From: Microbacterium sp. SMR1
GTDB lineage: Bacteria; Actinomycetota; Actinomycetes; Actinomycetales; Microbacteriaceae
Assembly (NCBI RefSeq): GCF_003289625.1
Contig: NZ_QMBN01000002.1
Coordinates: 890,610 to 954,609 of the forward strand
Direction: 5' to 3'
DNA: 64,000 nucleotides
Below, one piece after another: positions 10,166 through 18,973 of the stretch. Position 1 is the stretch's first letter; the number at the start of each line of letters is the position of its first letter. The notes beneath the pieces are model-generated. The model saw nothing but the letters and a program-made list of their open reading frames with translations. It made no database searches and was not told the origin of the DNA. The position numbers and the translations under genes were made by a program.

Positions 10166-11064
10166 GGCGGGCGGCGCTGGCTCTCGGCCTCGTCGTCGCC
10201 GGGGTGGTCTCGCTCGCGGGCTGCTCGGGGGCAGGAAGCGACCGCCCGACCGTCGTCGTGACGACCAACATCCTGGGCGACATCGTGCAGAACCTCGCCG
10301 GCGAAGAGCTCGACGTCGTCACCTTCATGCCGCGGGACGCCGATCCGCACTCCTTCGAGCTCTCGGCCCAGGACGCGGCGACGATGCGCAGTGCCGATCT
10401 CGTGGTCTCGAACGGGCTCGGGCTCGAAGAGGGGGTGCAGCACCACGTCGACGCGTCCGCCGCGGACGGTGTGGCCCAGTTCGTCGCGGGCGATCACGTC
10501 GAGACCCTCGGTTACCTCGACTCCGACGCGGTCGACCCGCACTTCTGGACCGATCCGACCCAGACCGCGAGCGTCGTCGAGGCACTCGCCCCGGTCCTCG
10601 CCGACCTCGCCGGCGACGGCGGAACAGCCGTGACGGATGCCGGCGACGCGTACCTCGCGGAACTCGAGACGGTCGACGCGGAGATGACCGCCGGTCTGGA
10701 GTCCATCCCCGCCGAGCACCGCGCGCTCGTCACCAACCATCACGTGTTCGGTTACCTCGCGCGCCGCTACGACGTCCGCATCCTGGGGGCGGCCGTGCCG
10801 GGCGGCACGACGCTCGCGGCGCCCAGCGCGTCCGACCTGCAGGAGCTCGTCGACGCGATCGACGCGGCCGGGGTCCGCACGATCTTCGCCGACTCGTCGC
10901 AGCCCGACCGGCTCATGCGCGTCCTCGCCGACGAAGCGGGGCGCGACGTGTCCGTCGTGCCGCTGCTGACCGAGTCGCTCGCGCCAGAGGGGCAGCCCGG
11001 CGACACCTACCTCGACATGATGCGCCAGAACCTCCAGCGCATCACCGACGGCCTCACCCGATGA
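10162..11064 (+). CDS. aztC: zinc ABC transporter substrate-binding lipoprotein AztC
   Basis: A 300-residue cluster A-I (ZnuA/TroA-type) binding protein. Lipobox SLAGC gives a lipidated Cys21. Candidate Zn ligands are all present: His63 in DADPHSFE, His127 in DPHFWTD, His192/193 in TNHHVFGY and Asp243 in IFADSSQP. There is no long His-rich loop, as in AztC-type proteins supplied by AztD. ATGA overlap with the preceding lipoprotein gene; 29 bp to the next aztD. Captures zinc outside the membrane and passes it to AztB. Confidence 0.9.
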   Translation: MRRAALALGLVVAGVVSLAGCSGAGSDRPTVVVTTNILGDIVQNLAGEELDVVTFMPRDADPHSFELSAQDAATMRSADLVVSNGLGLEEGVQHHVDASAADGVAQFVAGDHVETLGYLDSDAVDPHFWTDPTQTASVVEALAPVLADLAGDGGTAVTDAGDAYLAELETVDAEMTAGLESIPAEHRALVTNHHVFGYLARRYDVRILGAAVPGGTTLAAPSASDLQELVDAIDAAGVRTIFADSSQPDRLMRVLADEAGRDVSVVPLLTESLAPEGQPGDTYLDMMRQNLQRITDGLTR

Positions 11065-11093
11065 GGCATTTCCCTGGAAAGGAAACCCACCCC

Positions 11094-12278
11094 ATGAAGA
11101 GAACCCTGAAGTTCGGCGCCCTCGCCGGCGCCGCAGCCCTGGTGCTGGCGGGATGCTCGTCCTCGCCCTCCGCGACGTCCAGCCCGTCCGGCGACGCGTC
11201 GGCCGAGGCATCCGTCCCCGCCGGTCCCCGGGTCGCGCTCGGCTACGAGGGCGGTGTGCTCGTGCTCGGCGGCGACGAGCTCGAGGTGATCGGAGACTTC
11301 GACTCCGAGGACTTCATCCGGCTCAACGCGGCCGGTGACGGCCGCCACGTCATGGTCACCACGTCGGAGGGCTTCCAGCTGCTCGACGTGCAGCAGCCCG
11401 AGCTCACCGACCTCGTCGTCCCGGCGGCCGCCGCCGGACACGTCGTCGTCCACGGCGGCAAGACCGTGCTCTACGACGACGCGACGAGCGATACGACGAT
11501 CTTCGACACCGCCGACCTCGCACAGCTCGACGGCGCGCTGCCCGACGCCGAGGTGATCGCCGGCGTCGAGGCGCACCACGGCGTCTCGGTCGAGCTCGAG
11601 GACGGCACGCTCCTGACCACCGTCGGCGGAGAGGCGGGGCGCACCGGCATCCGCGTGCTCGACGCGGACGGCACCGAGGTCGCCTCCAACGCCGACTGCC
11701 CGGGCGTCCACGGTGAGGGCACCGCCGAGGGCGAGCGCGTCGTGTTCGGCTGCGAGAACGGCGCGATCATCTACGACGGCGGCGAGATCACCAAAGTCAC
11801 CTCGCCCGACTCGTACGGCCGGATCGGCAACGCCTTCGTCGCGGAGGACAGCCCGCTCGTCGTCATGGACTACAAGGACGACCCCGACGCCGAGGGCTAC
11901 CTGCTGCGCAACATCGCCCTCGTCGACACCGAGGCGAAGTCGCTGACCAAGGTCGCGCTGCCCGCCGGCGTCGAGTACACCTTCCGCGGCATCGCGCGCG
12001 GGCCGGCCGGCGAGGCCGTGCTGATCGGCACCGACGGATCGCTGCACTGGATCGATCCCGCCACGGGGGGCATCACGAAGTCCCTGCCTGTTGTCGACCC
12101 GTGGGAGGGTCCGGCCGAGTGGCAGGCTCCGCACCCGGCCGTCAAGGTCGCGGGCGACATCGCCTACGTCACCGACCCGGCGGACAGCGAGCTCGTCGCG
12201 GTCGACCTCACGACGGCTGAGATCGTGCAGACGGTGAAGCTGCCGCACGTTCCGAACGAGATCGCCGCCGTCTCCTGA
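11094..12278 (+). CDS. aztD: zinc metallochaperone AztD (second paralog)
   Basis: A 394-residue lipoprotein, lipobox VLAGC (Cys ~21), followed by a Ser/Thr/Pro linker and a beta-propeller-like body. AztD-typical features are GHVVVHGGK, VEAHHGVSVELEDGT, CPGVHGEG and VVFGCENGA. AztD binds zinc outside the membrane and transfers it to AztC. GGAAAGG lies upstream of ATG 11094 and a strong stem follows the stop, so this is the last gene of the aztB operon. Compared with the 8930 paralog it keeps the conserved HHG and VHGEG motifs but lacks the HIDHFH loop. Confidence 0.85.
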   Translation: MKRTLKFGALAGAAALVLAGCSSSPSATSSPSGDASAEASVPAGPRVALGYEGGVLVLGGDELEVIGDFDSEDFIRLNAAGDGRHVMVTTSEGFQLLDVQQPELTDLVVPAAAAGHVVVHGGKTVLYDDATSDTTIFDTADLAQLDGALPDAEVIAGVEAHHGVSVELEDGTLLTTVGGEAGRTGIRVLDADGTEVASNADCPGVHGEGTAEGERVVFGCENGAIIYDGGEITKVTSPDSYGRIGNAFVAEDSPLVVMDYKDDPDAEGYLLRNIALVDTEAKSLTKVALPAGVEYTFRGIARGPAGEAVLIGTDGSLHWIDPATGGITKSLPVVDPWEGPAEWQAPHPAVKVAGDIAYVTDPADSELVAVDLTTAEIVQTVKLPHVPNEIAAVS

Positions 12279-12287
12279 CGCGCCGCG

Positions 12288-12326
12288 CCGCCGCATCCGC
12301 TCCGGTCACCGGGGCGGATGCGGCGG
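12288..12326 (+). terminator. terminator hairpin after the azt operon
   Basis: CCGCCGCATCCGC pairs perfectly over 13 bp with GCGGATGCGGCGG across a 13-nt loop. It begins 10 bp after the aztD stop. No T-run, as is usual for actinobacterial stems. Confidence 0.7.
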
Positions 12327-12343
12327 ACGTCCGACCTCGCCGT

Positions 12344-12349
12344 TAGCCT
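12344..12349 (+). promoter_or_regulatory. -10 box TAGCCT, leaderless start at 12356
   Basis: Six bases separate the hexamer from GTG 12356, so transcription should begin at or next to the start codon; there is no Shine-Dalgarno. Confidence 0.55.
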
Positions 12350-12355
12350 GGCGTC

Positions 12356-13186
12356 GTGCCGGCCGTCTCGACCTCGCAGCGCACGTATCGCTACCTGCGC
12401 CTGACCCTCGCGGGCGCGCCGGTCGCGATCATGCTCGCGGTGCTCTTCGCGATCCCCGACGTGGGAGTGCTGCCCAGCGTCAGTCACTACTTCTACAGCT
12501 CGGCCCGCAACGTCTTCTCCGCCGCCCTCGTCGCGGCCGCGGCCTGCCTGCTCGCGCTCTCCGGGCGGGGCCCGCAACGGGTGCTGCTGGATGTCGCGGC
12601 GCTCCTGGCCCCGCTCATCGCCATCATCCCGACGCCGATCTCGGCCGGCGAGGTGCCCGGCGTCGTCATCGACTGCGCTGCCCCGTGCGTTCCTGCCGGG
12701 TTCACGGACGACCTCGACAACGCTCTGGCGACGTACCTCGTGATCGGCGCGGTCGTGCTCGCGATCGGTCTCGTGCTGGCACGACGCGGCGACGTCGCCC
12801 TCCGCGACACGGGGCCGACCCTCGCCGTCGCGGCGGCGGTGCTGGCCGGCGTGGCCCTCGTGTGGACGCTCGCGCCGCAGCTGCTCGTCCGCTACGGTCA
12901 CACCGTCGCGGCCTTCGGCTTCTTCATCCTCATCGCCCTCGTCGCGCTCGCCGAGGCGCTGCGGCCCTCCGAAGCGCACCCTCCGGCGAAGCGGACGCGG
13001 ATCGGCTACGTCATCGTCGCGATCGCGCTCCTGGTCGATCTCGCCGCGACCGTCGTGTCGGCGGTGCTGTTCGACCTCCCCGTCGTGCTCGCAGGAGAGC
13101 TCATCGCCCTGGTGCTGTTCCTGGTGTTCTGGATGATGCAGACGGCCCAGAAGTGGTCGCTCGCCGATGCCGCGCTGCGAGCCTGA
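12356..13186 (+). CDS. polytopic membrane protein of unknown function
   Basis: A 276-residue protein with about seven transmembrane helices, a short cytoplasmic N-terminus and an extracytoplasmic loop containing a Cys pair (DCAAPCVP, ~101-107). The general layout (SHYFYSSARNVF after helix 1) resembles small DUF998-like membrane proteins, but I do not recognise a functional motif. GTG 12356 is a leaderless start. It stands alone between the azt terminator and a leaderless MFS gene. Confidence 0.7.
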   Translation: MPAVSTSQRTYRYLRLTLAGAPVAIMLAVLFAIPDVGVLPSVSHYFYSSARNVFSAALVAAAACLLALSGRGPQRVLLDVAALLAPLIAIIPTPISAGEVPGVVIDCAAPCVPAGFTDDLDNALATYLVIGAVVLAIGLVLARRGDVALRDTGPTLAVAAAVLAGVALVWTLAPQLLVRYGHTVAAFGFFILIALVALAEALRPSEAHPPAKRTRIGYVIVAIALLVDLAATVVSAVLFDLPVVLAGELIALVLFLVFWMMQTAQKWSLADAALRA

Positions 13187-13230
13187 GGGGCGACCCGAAA
13201 CCCGTTCTTCTCCGTGTCCGCGAGCGGGTC

Positions 13231-13236
13231 TACTGT
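13231..13236 (+). promoter_or_regulatory. -10 box TACTGT, leaderless start at 13244
   Basis: Seven bases between the hexamer and ATG 13244; no Shine-Dalgarno is present. Confidence 0.5.
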
Positions 13237-13243
13237 TCGTCCC

Positions 13244-14650
13244 ATGACCGCCCCGCTCAGCGCGCTGGAGACCTCGCGCATGCGCGCGTTCCACCAGGTG
13301 CTCGGCAACACTCTGCTCGCGAACGTGACCTCGAGCTTCCTCTGGTTCGCCCTGACGTTCTGGGCCTACCTCGCGACGGAGAACGTCCTGGCGACATCCA
13401 TCATCGGCGGCTCGTACATGCTGCTCGTCGCCGTGTTCGGGGTGGTCTTCGGGGCCCTCGTCGACCACATGAAGAAGAAGGCCGTGATGATGCTCTCGAG
13501 CCTCATCACCCTGGCGACCTATCTCGGTGCCGGCGCGGTCTACCTGCTGTTTCCCGAGTCGATCCTCGTCGATTGGGGGCGCCCCTGGTTCTGGGTGTTC
13601 GCGGGCCTGATCCTCGTCGGGGGAGTCGTGGAGAACCTGCGCAACATCGCGCTGTCCACCACCGTGACCCTTCTCGTGCCGAGCGACCGCCGCGACCGGG
13701 CGAACGGCCTCGTCGGAACGGTGCAGGGTGTGGCGTTCATCGTCACGAGCGTCTTCTCCGGTCTCTCGATCGGCCTCCTCGGGATGGGGTGGACCGTCGT
13801 GATCGCGGTCTCCGCGACCGCGTTGGCCCTCGCGCATCTGACATTCGTGTGGATCCCCGAGCGCGGCATCGCCGCATCGCACGAGGCCGCGGCACCGGCC
13901 TTCACGTTCCGCGGCGTCGTTCCGGCGATCCGATCCGTCCCGGGGCTGCTGGGCCTGATCCTGTTCACGACCCTCAACAACCTCGTCGGCGGGGTGTTCA
14001 TGGCGCTCATGGATCCATACGGGCTGACGCTTTTCACCGTCGAGGCCTGGGGAATCGTGCTCGCGGTCACCGGCACGGGTTTCATCGTCGGCGGCGCGCT
14101 GGTCGCCGCCCGCGGTCTCGGCCGCAACCCCGTGCGCACCCTGCTGCTGGTCAACGTCGGCGTCGCGGTGCTGGGGATGACCTTCGCGATCCGCGAGTGG
14201 TGGTGGCTCTACGCCCTGGGAATCTTCGTGTTCATGATGCTCATGCCCGCAGCCGAGGCCGCCGAGCAGACCGTCATCCAGCGCGTCGTGCCGTTCCAGA
14301 CCCAGGGCCGCGTCTTCGGCTTCGCGGCGTCGGTCGAGTCGGCTGCTTCGCCGATCTCGGCGTACCTCGTCGGACCGCTCGCGCAGTTCGGTCTGATTCC
14401 CTTCATGCGCACGGACGCCGGTGAGCGCAGCTTCGGCTGGCTGCTCGGCGGTGGTGAGGCGCGGGGCATCGCCTTGGCTTTCGTCGCCGCGAGCGCGCTC
14501 ATGCTCGTGGTGGTGCTGCTCGCGTTCCTCTCATCGCAGTACCGGCGACTGAGCCGGGCCTACACCGACGCGGCGCCGCCGGAGCCCGAGGCTGCCGCCG
14601 CTGCGGTGCCGGACCCGACCCCGGTCAGGCCGGCTGACGCGGCGCCCTGA
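13244..14650 (+). CDS. MFS transporter
   Basis: A 468-residue major facilitator with about twelve helices. A basic loop after helix 2 (GALVDHMKKKAV) corresponds to the MFS motif A region, and PSDRRDRANGLVGTVQG lies in the central region as in drug or metabolite efflux permeases of the MFS_3 type. The C-terminal ~25 residues are Pro/Ala-rich and cytoplasmic. Substrate unknown. Its last 26 bp overlap the convergent MFS gene, so the two compete tail to tail without room for a terminator. Confidence 0.8.
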   Translation: MTAPLSALETSRMRAFHQVLGNTLLANVTSSFLWFALTFWAYLATENVLATSIIGGSYMLLVAVFGVVFGALVDHMKKKAVMMLSSLITLATYLGAGAVYLLFPESILVDWGRPWFWVFAGLILVGGVVENLRNIALSTTVTLLVPSDRRDRANGLVGTVQGVAFIVTSVFSGLSIGLLGMGWTVVIAVSATALALAHLTFVWIPERGIAASHEAAAPAFTFRGVVPAIRSVPGLLGLILFTTLNNLVGGVFMALMDPYGLTLFTVEAWGIVLAVTGTGFIVGGALVAARGLGRNPVRTLLLVNVGVAVLGMTFAIREWWWLYALGIFVFMMLMPAAEAAEQTVIQRVVPFQTQGRVFGFAASVESAASPISAYLVGPLAQFGLIPFMRTDAGERSFGWLLGGGEARGIALAFVAASALMLVVVLLAFLSSQYRRLSRAYTDAAPPEPEAAAAAVPDPTPVRPADAAP

Positions 14651-15836
14651 GGCCGAACATCGCGAGCGCGGCGGCGACCACGACCATCGCGACGGTCCAT
14701 CCGGCGACGCCGGCCCACCCGAGATCGTGGAAGGCGTAGCCCAGCAGCCAGCCGAACAGGCTCGAGCCGCCGTAGTACCCGAGGTAGTACAGCGAGGCGG
14801 CCTGAGCGCGCGTCTCCGGCCTCGCCGCCGCGGGAGCCCAGCCCGAGGCGATCGCGTGGGCGCCGAAGAAGCCGGCGGTGAGGATCAGGAGCCCCACGAG
14901 CACCGCGATCACGTGGGGCACCGCCGTCACGACGATGCCGATCGCCATGACCGCGAGCGCCGCCAGCAGCACCGGCAGACGTCCGAACCGCCCCGCGAGC
15001 GATCCGGCCCACGGCGAGGCGACGGTTCCGGCGAGGTAGGCGAGGAAGAGGAAGCTCACGATCCACAGCGGCAGCGAGTACGGCGGTGCCACCAGGTGGA
15101 ACCCGAGGTAGTTGTACACGGCGACGAAGCCGCCCATGAGCAGGAACCCCTGCGCGTAGAGGGCCAGCTGACGGCGGTCGCGGAGGTTCGTCACGAGCCG
15201 GGCAACGAGCGAGGGGCCGGAGGTTCCGGTCCTCCGCTGCGGCGCGAAGCCGCGGGCCGGCGGGGTGAGCCACAGGAAGAGCGCCGCCGACGCCGCGCAC
15301 ACCGCCGCGACGGCGAACACGCCGCCGCGCCACAGACCGACATCGCCGAACGGGCCCGCGACGAGCCTTCCGAGCAGTCCGCCGATCGTGGTGCCGGCGA
15401 TGTAGCTGCCGGCTGCCGTCGCGGTGTGGGCGGCGTCGACCTCTTCTGACAGATAGGCGAGGGCGATGGCGGGCACGGCCCCGAGTGCCACGCCCTCGAG
15501 CAGCCGGGCGGAGAGCAGCAGCGGCAGCGTCGGGGCGAGCGGGGCCAGCAGGCCGAGCACGGTCGCGGCGATGACCCCGGTCGCCATCGCGGGTACGCGA
15601 CCGATGCGGTCGGCCACGACCGACCAGGGGATGACGCCGACGGCGAGGCCGAGCGTAGAGACCGAGACCGCCAGTGCGGCGGTGGCCGGTTCGACCCCGA
15701 ACTCCGAGCCGATGAAGGGGAGGACCGCCTGGGGCGAGTACAACTGCGCGAAGGTCGCGACGCCGGCGAAGAACAACCCGGCGATGAGCCGGCGGTAAGC
15801 GGGCGACCCGGGAACATGACCGGTGAACGCACGCAC
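14625..15836 (-). CDS. MFS transporter, YnfM-like
   Basis: A 403-residue twelve-helix permease. Typical traits are SPQAVLPFIGSEFGV near helix 1, SVVADRIGRVPAMATGVI (motif A) and LSEEVDAAHTATAAGSYIAG in the middle. Related proteins export sugars or drugs; no substrate can be assigned. GTG 15836 lies 6 bp after a TAGGCT box on the minus strand (leaderless). It overlaps the convergent MFS gene by 26 bp. Confidence 0.8.
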   Translation of the reverse strand: MRAFTGHVPGSPAYRRLIAGLFFAGVATFAQLYSPQAVLPFIGSEFGVEPATAALAVSVSTLGLAVGVIPWSVVADRIGRVPAMATGVIAATVLGLLAPLAPTLPLLLSARLLEGVALGAVPAIALAYLSEEVDAAHTATAAGSYIAGTTIGGLLGRLVAGPFGDVGLWRGGVFAVAAVCAASAALFLWLTPPARGFAPQRRTGTSGPSLVARLVTNLRDRRQLALYAQGFLLMGGFVAVYNYLGFHLVAPPYSLPLWIVSFLFLAYLAGTVASPWAGSLAGRFGRLPVLLAALAVMAIGIVVTAVPHVIAVLVGLLILTAGFFGAHAIASGWAPAAARPETRAQAASLYYLGYYGGSSLFGWLLGYAFHDLGWAGVAGWTVAMVVVAAALAMFGLRAPRQPA

Positions 15837-15842
15837 CGGGCC

Positions 15843-15848
15843 AGCCTA
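15843..15848 (-). promoter_or_regulatory. -10 box TAGGCT, leaderless start at 15836
   Basis: Minus-strand TAGGCT, six bases before GTG 15836. Confidence 0.55.
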
Positions 15849-15875
15849 CGACCGCGGCGACTGCCAGCCGGACGT

Positions 15876-15966
15876 GAGAAGGGCCGGTCGACTCAGAATC
15901 GTCGACCGGCCCTGTCATCCCTTGCACCAGAGATCACACCGCGCAGTTGGGGGGAACTGCGTGCTT
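15876..15966 (-). ncRNA. 6C-type small RNA
   Basis: On the minus strand a promoter (TTGCAT, 16-bp spacer, TATAAC) is followed by a ~90-nt transcribed region. It opens with a perfect 7-bp stem closing a loop of six cytosines (CGCAGTT-CCCCCC-AACTGCG, 15942-15961), continues through GTGCAAGGGATGACAGGG, and ends in a perfect 12-bp terminator stem (15881-15912) followed by TTCTC. Promoter, size, C6 loop and terminator match the actinobacterial 6C RNA family, a small regulatory RNA class named for its C-rich loops. The family call is from memory of its architecture; a covariance search would settle it. No ORF fits here. Confidence 0.7.
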
Positions 15967-15970
15967 CGAA

Positions 15971-15998
15971 GTTATAACGACCAGGTAACGGGATGCAA
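15971..15998 (-). promoter_or_regulatory. promoter of the 6C-type sRNA
   Basis: Minus-strand TTGCAT (15993-15998) and TATAAC (15971-15976), spaced 16 bp: among the few near-consensus sigma-A promoters in the window, as expected for an sRNA. Confidence 0.65.
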
Positions 15999-16056
15999 CG
16001 GCTGGGCCGTTCTCATCAGCGCTGCATAGTGATCGTTCAGGATCGCGGCAGGACCC

Positions 16057-16923
16057 TCAGCGACCCTCCCGAAGGACGACCGACCCCGCCGAGACCCGGA
16101 CCTCGACGCGGTTGCGCGACGAGGGGTCTTCGGTCAGGCCGTTGACGAACGAGCCTGCCTCCTGGGTCGAGCTGACGGCGTAATCACCACGGGGGAGCGC
16201 GAGGTCGACCCCGCCCGCCTCGGCGGCGATCGTCACCGACGTCGGAGCGGTGCCCGCGAGGGAGCCCGACATCCGGCCGGCGCTGACGTCGACGGTCGCC
16301 TGACGGACCCCGTCGAGCTCGACCGAGACGCGTCCGGCGGACACTCGGGTGTCGAGGCTCGTCGCGGAGCCGGCCGTATCGATCGACCCGGCATCGGCGC
16401 GCAGCGCGAGAGCGCCGAACTCCCCGTCCGCGCGCAGGGCCCCCGCCCCCACGGTCAGCTGGGCGTCGAGTCCCGCGAGGTCGTCGGGAAGGACGAGCGT
16501 CGCCCGCGACGTTCCGCCCCACAGGCGCCATCCGCTCCACCAGTCACGGTCCGAGTCGACCACGAGGCGGTCACCGTCGCGGGCGAGCTCCCACGCCTCG
16601 GCGCCTCCCGTGCCCGTCACGGTGAGGGTCGCCTCGTCGACATCGCCGAAGGAGACCTCGACGTCGGCAGCCGCGGCATCCATCTCGAGGATGCTCACAC
16701 CCGTGGTCGGCGCTGAGATCGTCGAGGTCGCGGTGCCGCCGCTGACGACCGTCGACACGACACTGGTTCCGGCGGTGAACAGGAGGAGGCCCGCGCCCGC
16801 GGCGATCGTGAGCCCGGCGATCACGCGAGCTGCGGACGACGGCGTCGACGTCGGCCCCGTCGTGGGTGGCCCGTCGGGGGCTCCCGGCGGCGTGACAGGA
16901 GGCGGGGTCAGGGTCGTGCTCAT
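16057..16923 (-). CDS. DUF4097-like membrane-anchored beta-repeat protein
   Basis: A 288-residue protein: a Pro/Thr-rich cytoplasmic N-terminus (~1-30), one transmembrane helix (~34-58), and an extracytoplasmic domain of short degenerate beta repeats (LDTRVSAGRVSVELDGV, ATVDVSAGRMSGSLAG) typical of DUF4097/adhesin-like folds. Function unknown. Its ATG overlaps the response-regulator stop (ATGA), so it belongs to the two-component operon and may be linked to envelope stress sensing; that role is inferred from context only. Confidence 0.75.
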   Translation of the reverse strand: MSTTLTPPPVTPPGAPDGPPTTGPTSTPSSAARVIAGLTIAAGAGLLLFTAGTSVVSTVVSGGTATSTISAPTTGVSILEMDAAAADVEVSFGDVDEATLTVTGTGGAEAWELARDGDRLVVDSDRDWWSGWRLWGGTSRATLVLPDDLAGLDAQLTVGAGALRADGEFGALALRADAGSIDTAGSATSLDTRVSAGRVSVELDGVRQATVDVSAGRMSGSLAGTAPTSVTIAAEAGGVDLALPRGDYAVSSTQEAGSFVNGLTEDPSSRNRVEVRVSAGSVVLREGR

Positions 16924-17597
16924 CGCACTGCTCCGTTCTGCGGCTGTGAGCCGCCGTGTTCGAGATGGACGAGAGCGGCGAGCACGCGGCGGTTGCCGTG
17001 TTCGTCCTGCTCGAGGTCGAGCTTCTGGAAGAGTGAGGTGATGTACTTCTCGACGCTCGCCTCGCTGAGGAACATCGCGGCGGCGATCGCCTGATTGCTG
17101 CGCCCTTCGGCGATGAGGGCGAGCACCGTCCGCTCGCGTTCGGTGAGCCGCGACATCCGCTCGTCGCGCGATCGGCGCATGAGCAGCTGCGCGACCACCT
17201 CGGGGTCGAGAACCGTGGCTCCCGCGCCGATGCGCTCGATCGTCGCGAGGAACTCGCCGACGTCGGCCACGCGGTCTTTCAAGAGGTAGCCCAGGGCCGC
17301 CCCCTGCGAGGTGATGAGCTCGCTCGCGTAGCGTTCCTCGACGTACTGGCTCAGTACGAGGATGGGCAGCCGGGGGTTCTCGGCACGCAGGGCGAGGGCC
17401 GCGCGGATGCCCTCGTCGGTGAACGTCGGTGGCAGCCGGACGTCGAGGATGCAGAGGTCGGGCTGGGTCTCGGCCACGGCGGCGGAGATGCCGTCGGCAT
17501 CGGGGAGGGCCGCGACGACCTCGTGGCCCGAGTCGGCCAGCAGCCGGACGATCCCCTCTCGCAGCAGCGTCGAGTCCTCGCAGATCAGGATGCGCAC
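16920..17597 (-). CDS. NarL/FixJ-type response regulator
   Basis: A 225-residue regulator. The receiver domain (1-120) has the acidic pair ED at 7-8, the phospho-acceptor Asp52 in CILDVRLP and Lys ~107 in LLKDR. A LuxR-type helix-turn-helix lies at ~155-215 (LTERERTVLALIAEGRSNQAIA). GTG 17597 is used because the receiver fold begins there; it overlaps the kinase gene by 13 bp. Partner of the kinase just upstream; targets unknown. Confidence 0.9.
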   Translation of the reverse strand: MRILICEDSTLLREGIVRLLADSGHEVVAALPDADGISAAVAETQPDLCILDVRLPPTFTDEGIRAALALRAENPRLPILVLSQYVEERYASELITSQGAALGYLLKDRVADVGEFLATIERIGAGATVLDPEVVAQLLMRRSRDERMSRLTERERTVLALIAEGRSNQAIAAAMFLSEASVEKYITSLFQKLDLEQDEHGNRRVLAALVHLEHGGSQPQNGAVR

Positions 17598-18853
17598 GGG
17601 ACGCTCACCTCCAGAGCGGTCGGTCCGCCGGCCGGGCTGTCGAGGCGTGTCGTGCCGCCCGCGGCGGTGATGCGGTTGATGATGCCGTCGAGCCCGCCTC
17701 CGGGGATGACCCGGGCTCCACCGACGCCGTTGTCCTCGACCCGCGCCCAGAGGGTGTGATCGTCGCGGTGACGGACCACCACGCGGCATTCCCCGGCCCG
17801 CGAGTGCTTGGCAGCGTTGGTGAGCGACTCCGCGATCGCGAAGTACACCGCCGCCTCCGCGGTGCGACTGCACCGCTGGTCGACCCGTACGTCGAGGCTG
17901 ACGGGCACGTGCGAGCGGGCGGCGAGGGCGGACAGTGCCGCGTCGAGTCCGCGATCGTCGAGCACCGAGGCGTGGATGCCGCGGGCGAGCTGACGCAGTT
18001 CGGTGATCGCGGCCTTCGTCGAGGTGTGGGCCTCGGCAAGCAGTTCCTTCGCGGCGTCCGGATCGTCGTCGATCTTCTGCTGGGCGAGTCCCAGCGTCAT
18101 GCCCACCGAGACGAGCCGCGGCTGCACGCCGTCGTGCAGGTCGCGCTCGATGCGGGTGCGCTCGAGCTCACCGGCGCGGACCGCGCCCTCGCGCTGCACC
18201 CCCGCGGTGCGGGCGGCCTCGACCAGCTGCGCTTCGCGCGAGGGGACGAGGATCGCCTTGGCGAGGATGCCGTGCAGAAGGGTGATCCCCACGAGGAGGG
18301 CTGCCGGCACGAGGACCAGGAGCACCCCGGCCACGACGGCGCCCTCGCGGGGAACGCTGATCCAGGTCGAGGCGACGGTGACGGTCTGCTCCGCGTAGAG
18401 CGGGGCGAAGATCAGGGCGAAGCCCGACGCGAGCAGTCCGGACAGGCTGAGCGCGATGAGCCCCAGCACCGTCGAGATCGCTGCGTGGGCGACCCCGCGC
18501 CACATCCGGCTGTCGGTGAACTGCAGCCAGACCGTGCGGAGCCAGCCGCCGAACCCGGGCCGGCCGCTGCTGCGCGGCGAAAGCGAGGGCAGGCCCCACC
18601 CGTACAGGCCGTCGACGCGGGCGTATTCGAGCCAGCCGGTGAGCCAGAGCGCGTAGACGAAACCCACCAGGATCGGCAGGCCGAGTCCGAGTGCCGGAGT
18701 CAGGCCGATCCCCGTCGCCATGAGGGTGAGGAGCACGGTGAACACGGCGGTGCCCGCGAAGCCGAGGGCGGCGAGCTGGGCGAGCGCTCCGAGCGGGCGC
18801 AACCAGGTCAGAGCACGGGATGGAGGGGCGGTGCTGGCGACGGCGGTGGTCAT
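17585..18853 (-). CDS. sensor histidine kinase (HisKA_3 type)
   Basis: A 422-residue membrane kinase. The first ~220 residues contain four to six transmembrane segments and a DUF-type sensor region; the phospho-accepting His (~240) is in ERDLHDGVQPRL, and the ATP-binding part shows ESLTNAAKHS (N box) and VEDNGVGG (G box). It phosphorylates the overlapping NarL-type regulator. ATG 18853 is leaderless (TAGCGT six bases upstream on the minus strand). The signal it senses is not evident. Confidence 0.88.
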   Translation of the reverse strand: MTTAVASTAPPSRALTWLRPLGALAQLAALGFAGTAVFTVLLTLMATGIGLTPALGLGLPILVGFVYALWLTGWLEYARVDGLYGWGLPSLSPRSSGRPGFGGWLRTVWLQFTDSRMWRGVAHAAISTVLGLIALSLSGLLASGFALIFAPLYAEQTVTVASTWISVPREGAVVAGVLLVLVPAALLVGITLLHGILAKAILVPSREAQLVEAARTAGVQREGAVRAGELERTRIERDLHDGVQPRLVSVGMTLGLAQQKIDDDPDAAKELLAEAHTSTKAAITELRQLARGIHASVLDDRGLDAALSALAARSHVPVSLDVRVDQRCSRTAEAAVYFAIAESLTNAAKHSRAGECRVVVRHRDDHTLWARVEDNGVGGARVIPGGGLDGIINRITAAGGTTRLDSPAGGPTALEVSVPCAS

Positions 18854-18859
18854 GGCTCC

Positions 18860-18865
18860 ACGCTA
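18860..18865 (-). promoter_or_regulatory. -10 box TAGCGT, leaderless start at 18853
   Basis: Minus-strand hexamer six bases before the kinase ATG; promoter of the three-gene two-component operon. Confidence 0.55.
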
Positions 18866-18973
18866 GGACCGCGGCCGGGTGCCGCGCAGGCGAGCCGCCC
18901 GGAGACTCCCTTTCGGGTTATCCCCCGGGGGCGCGCGGCCGCAGCCGCCGGTCGTGTCGGAGAGGATGGGGGA

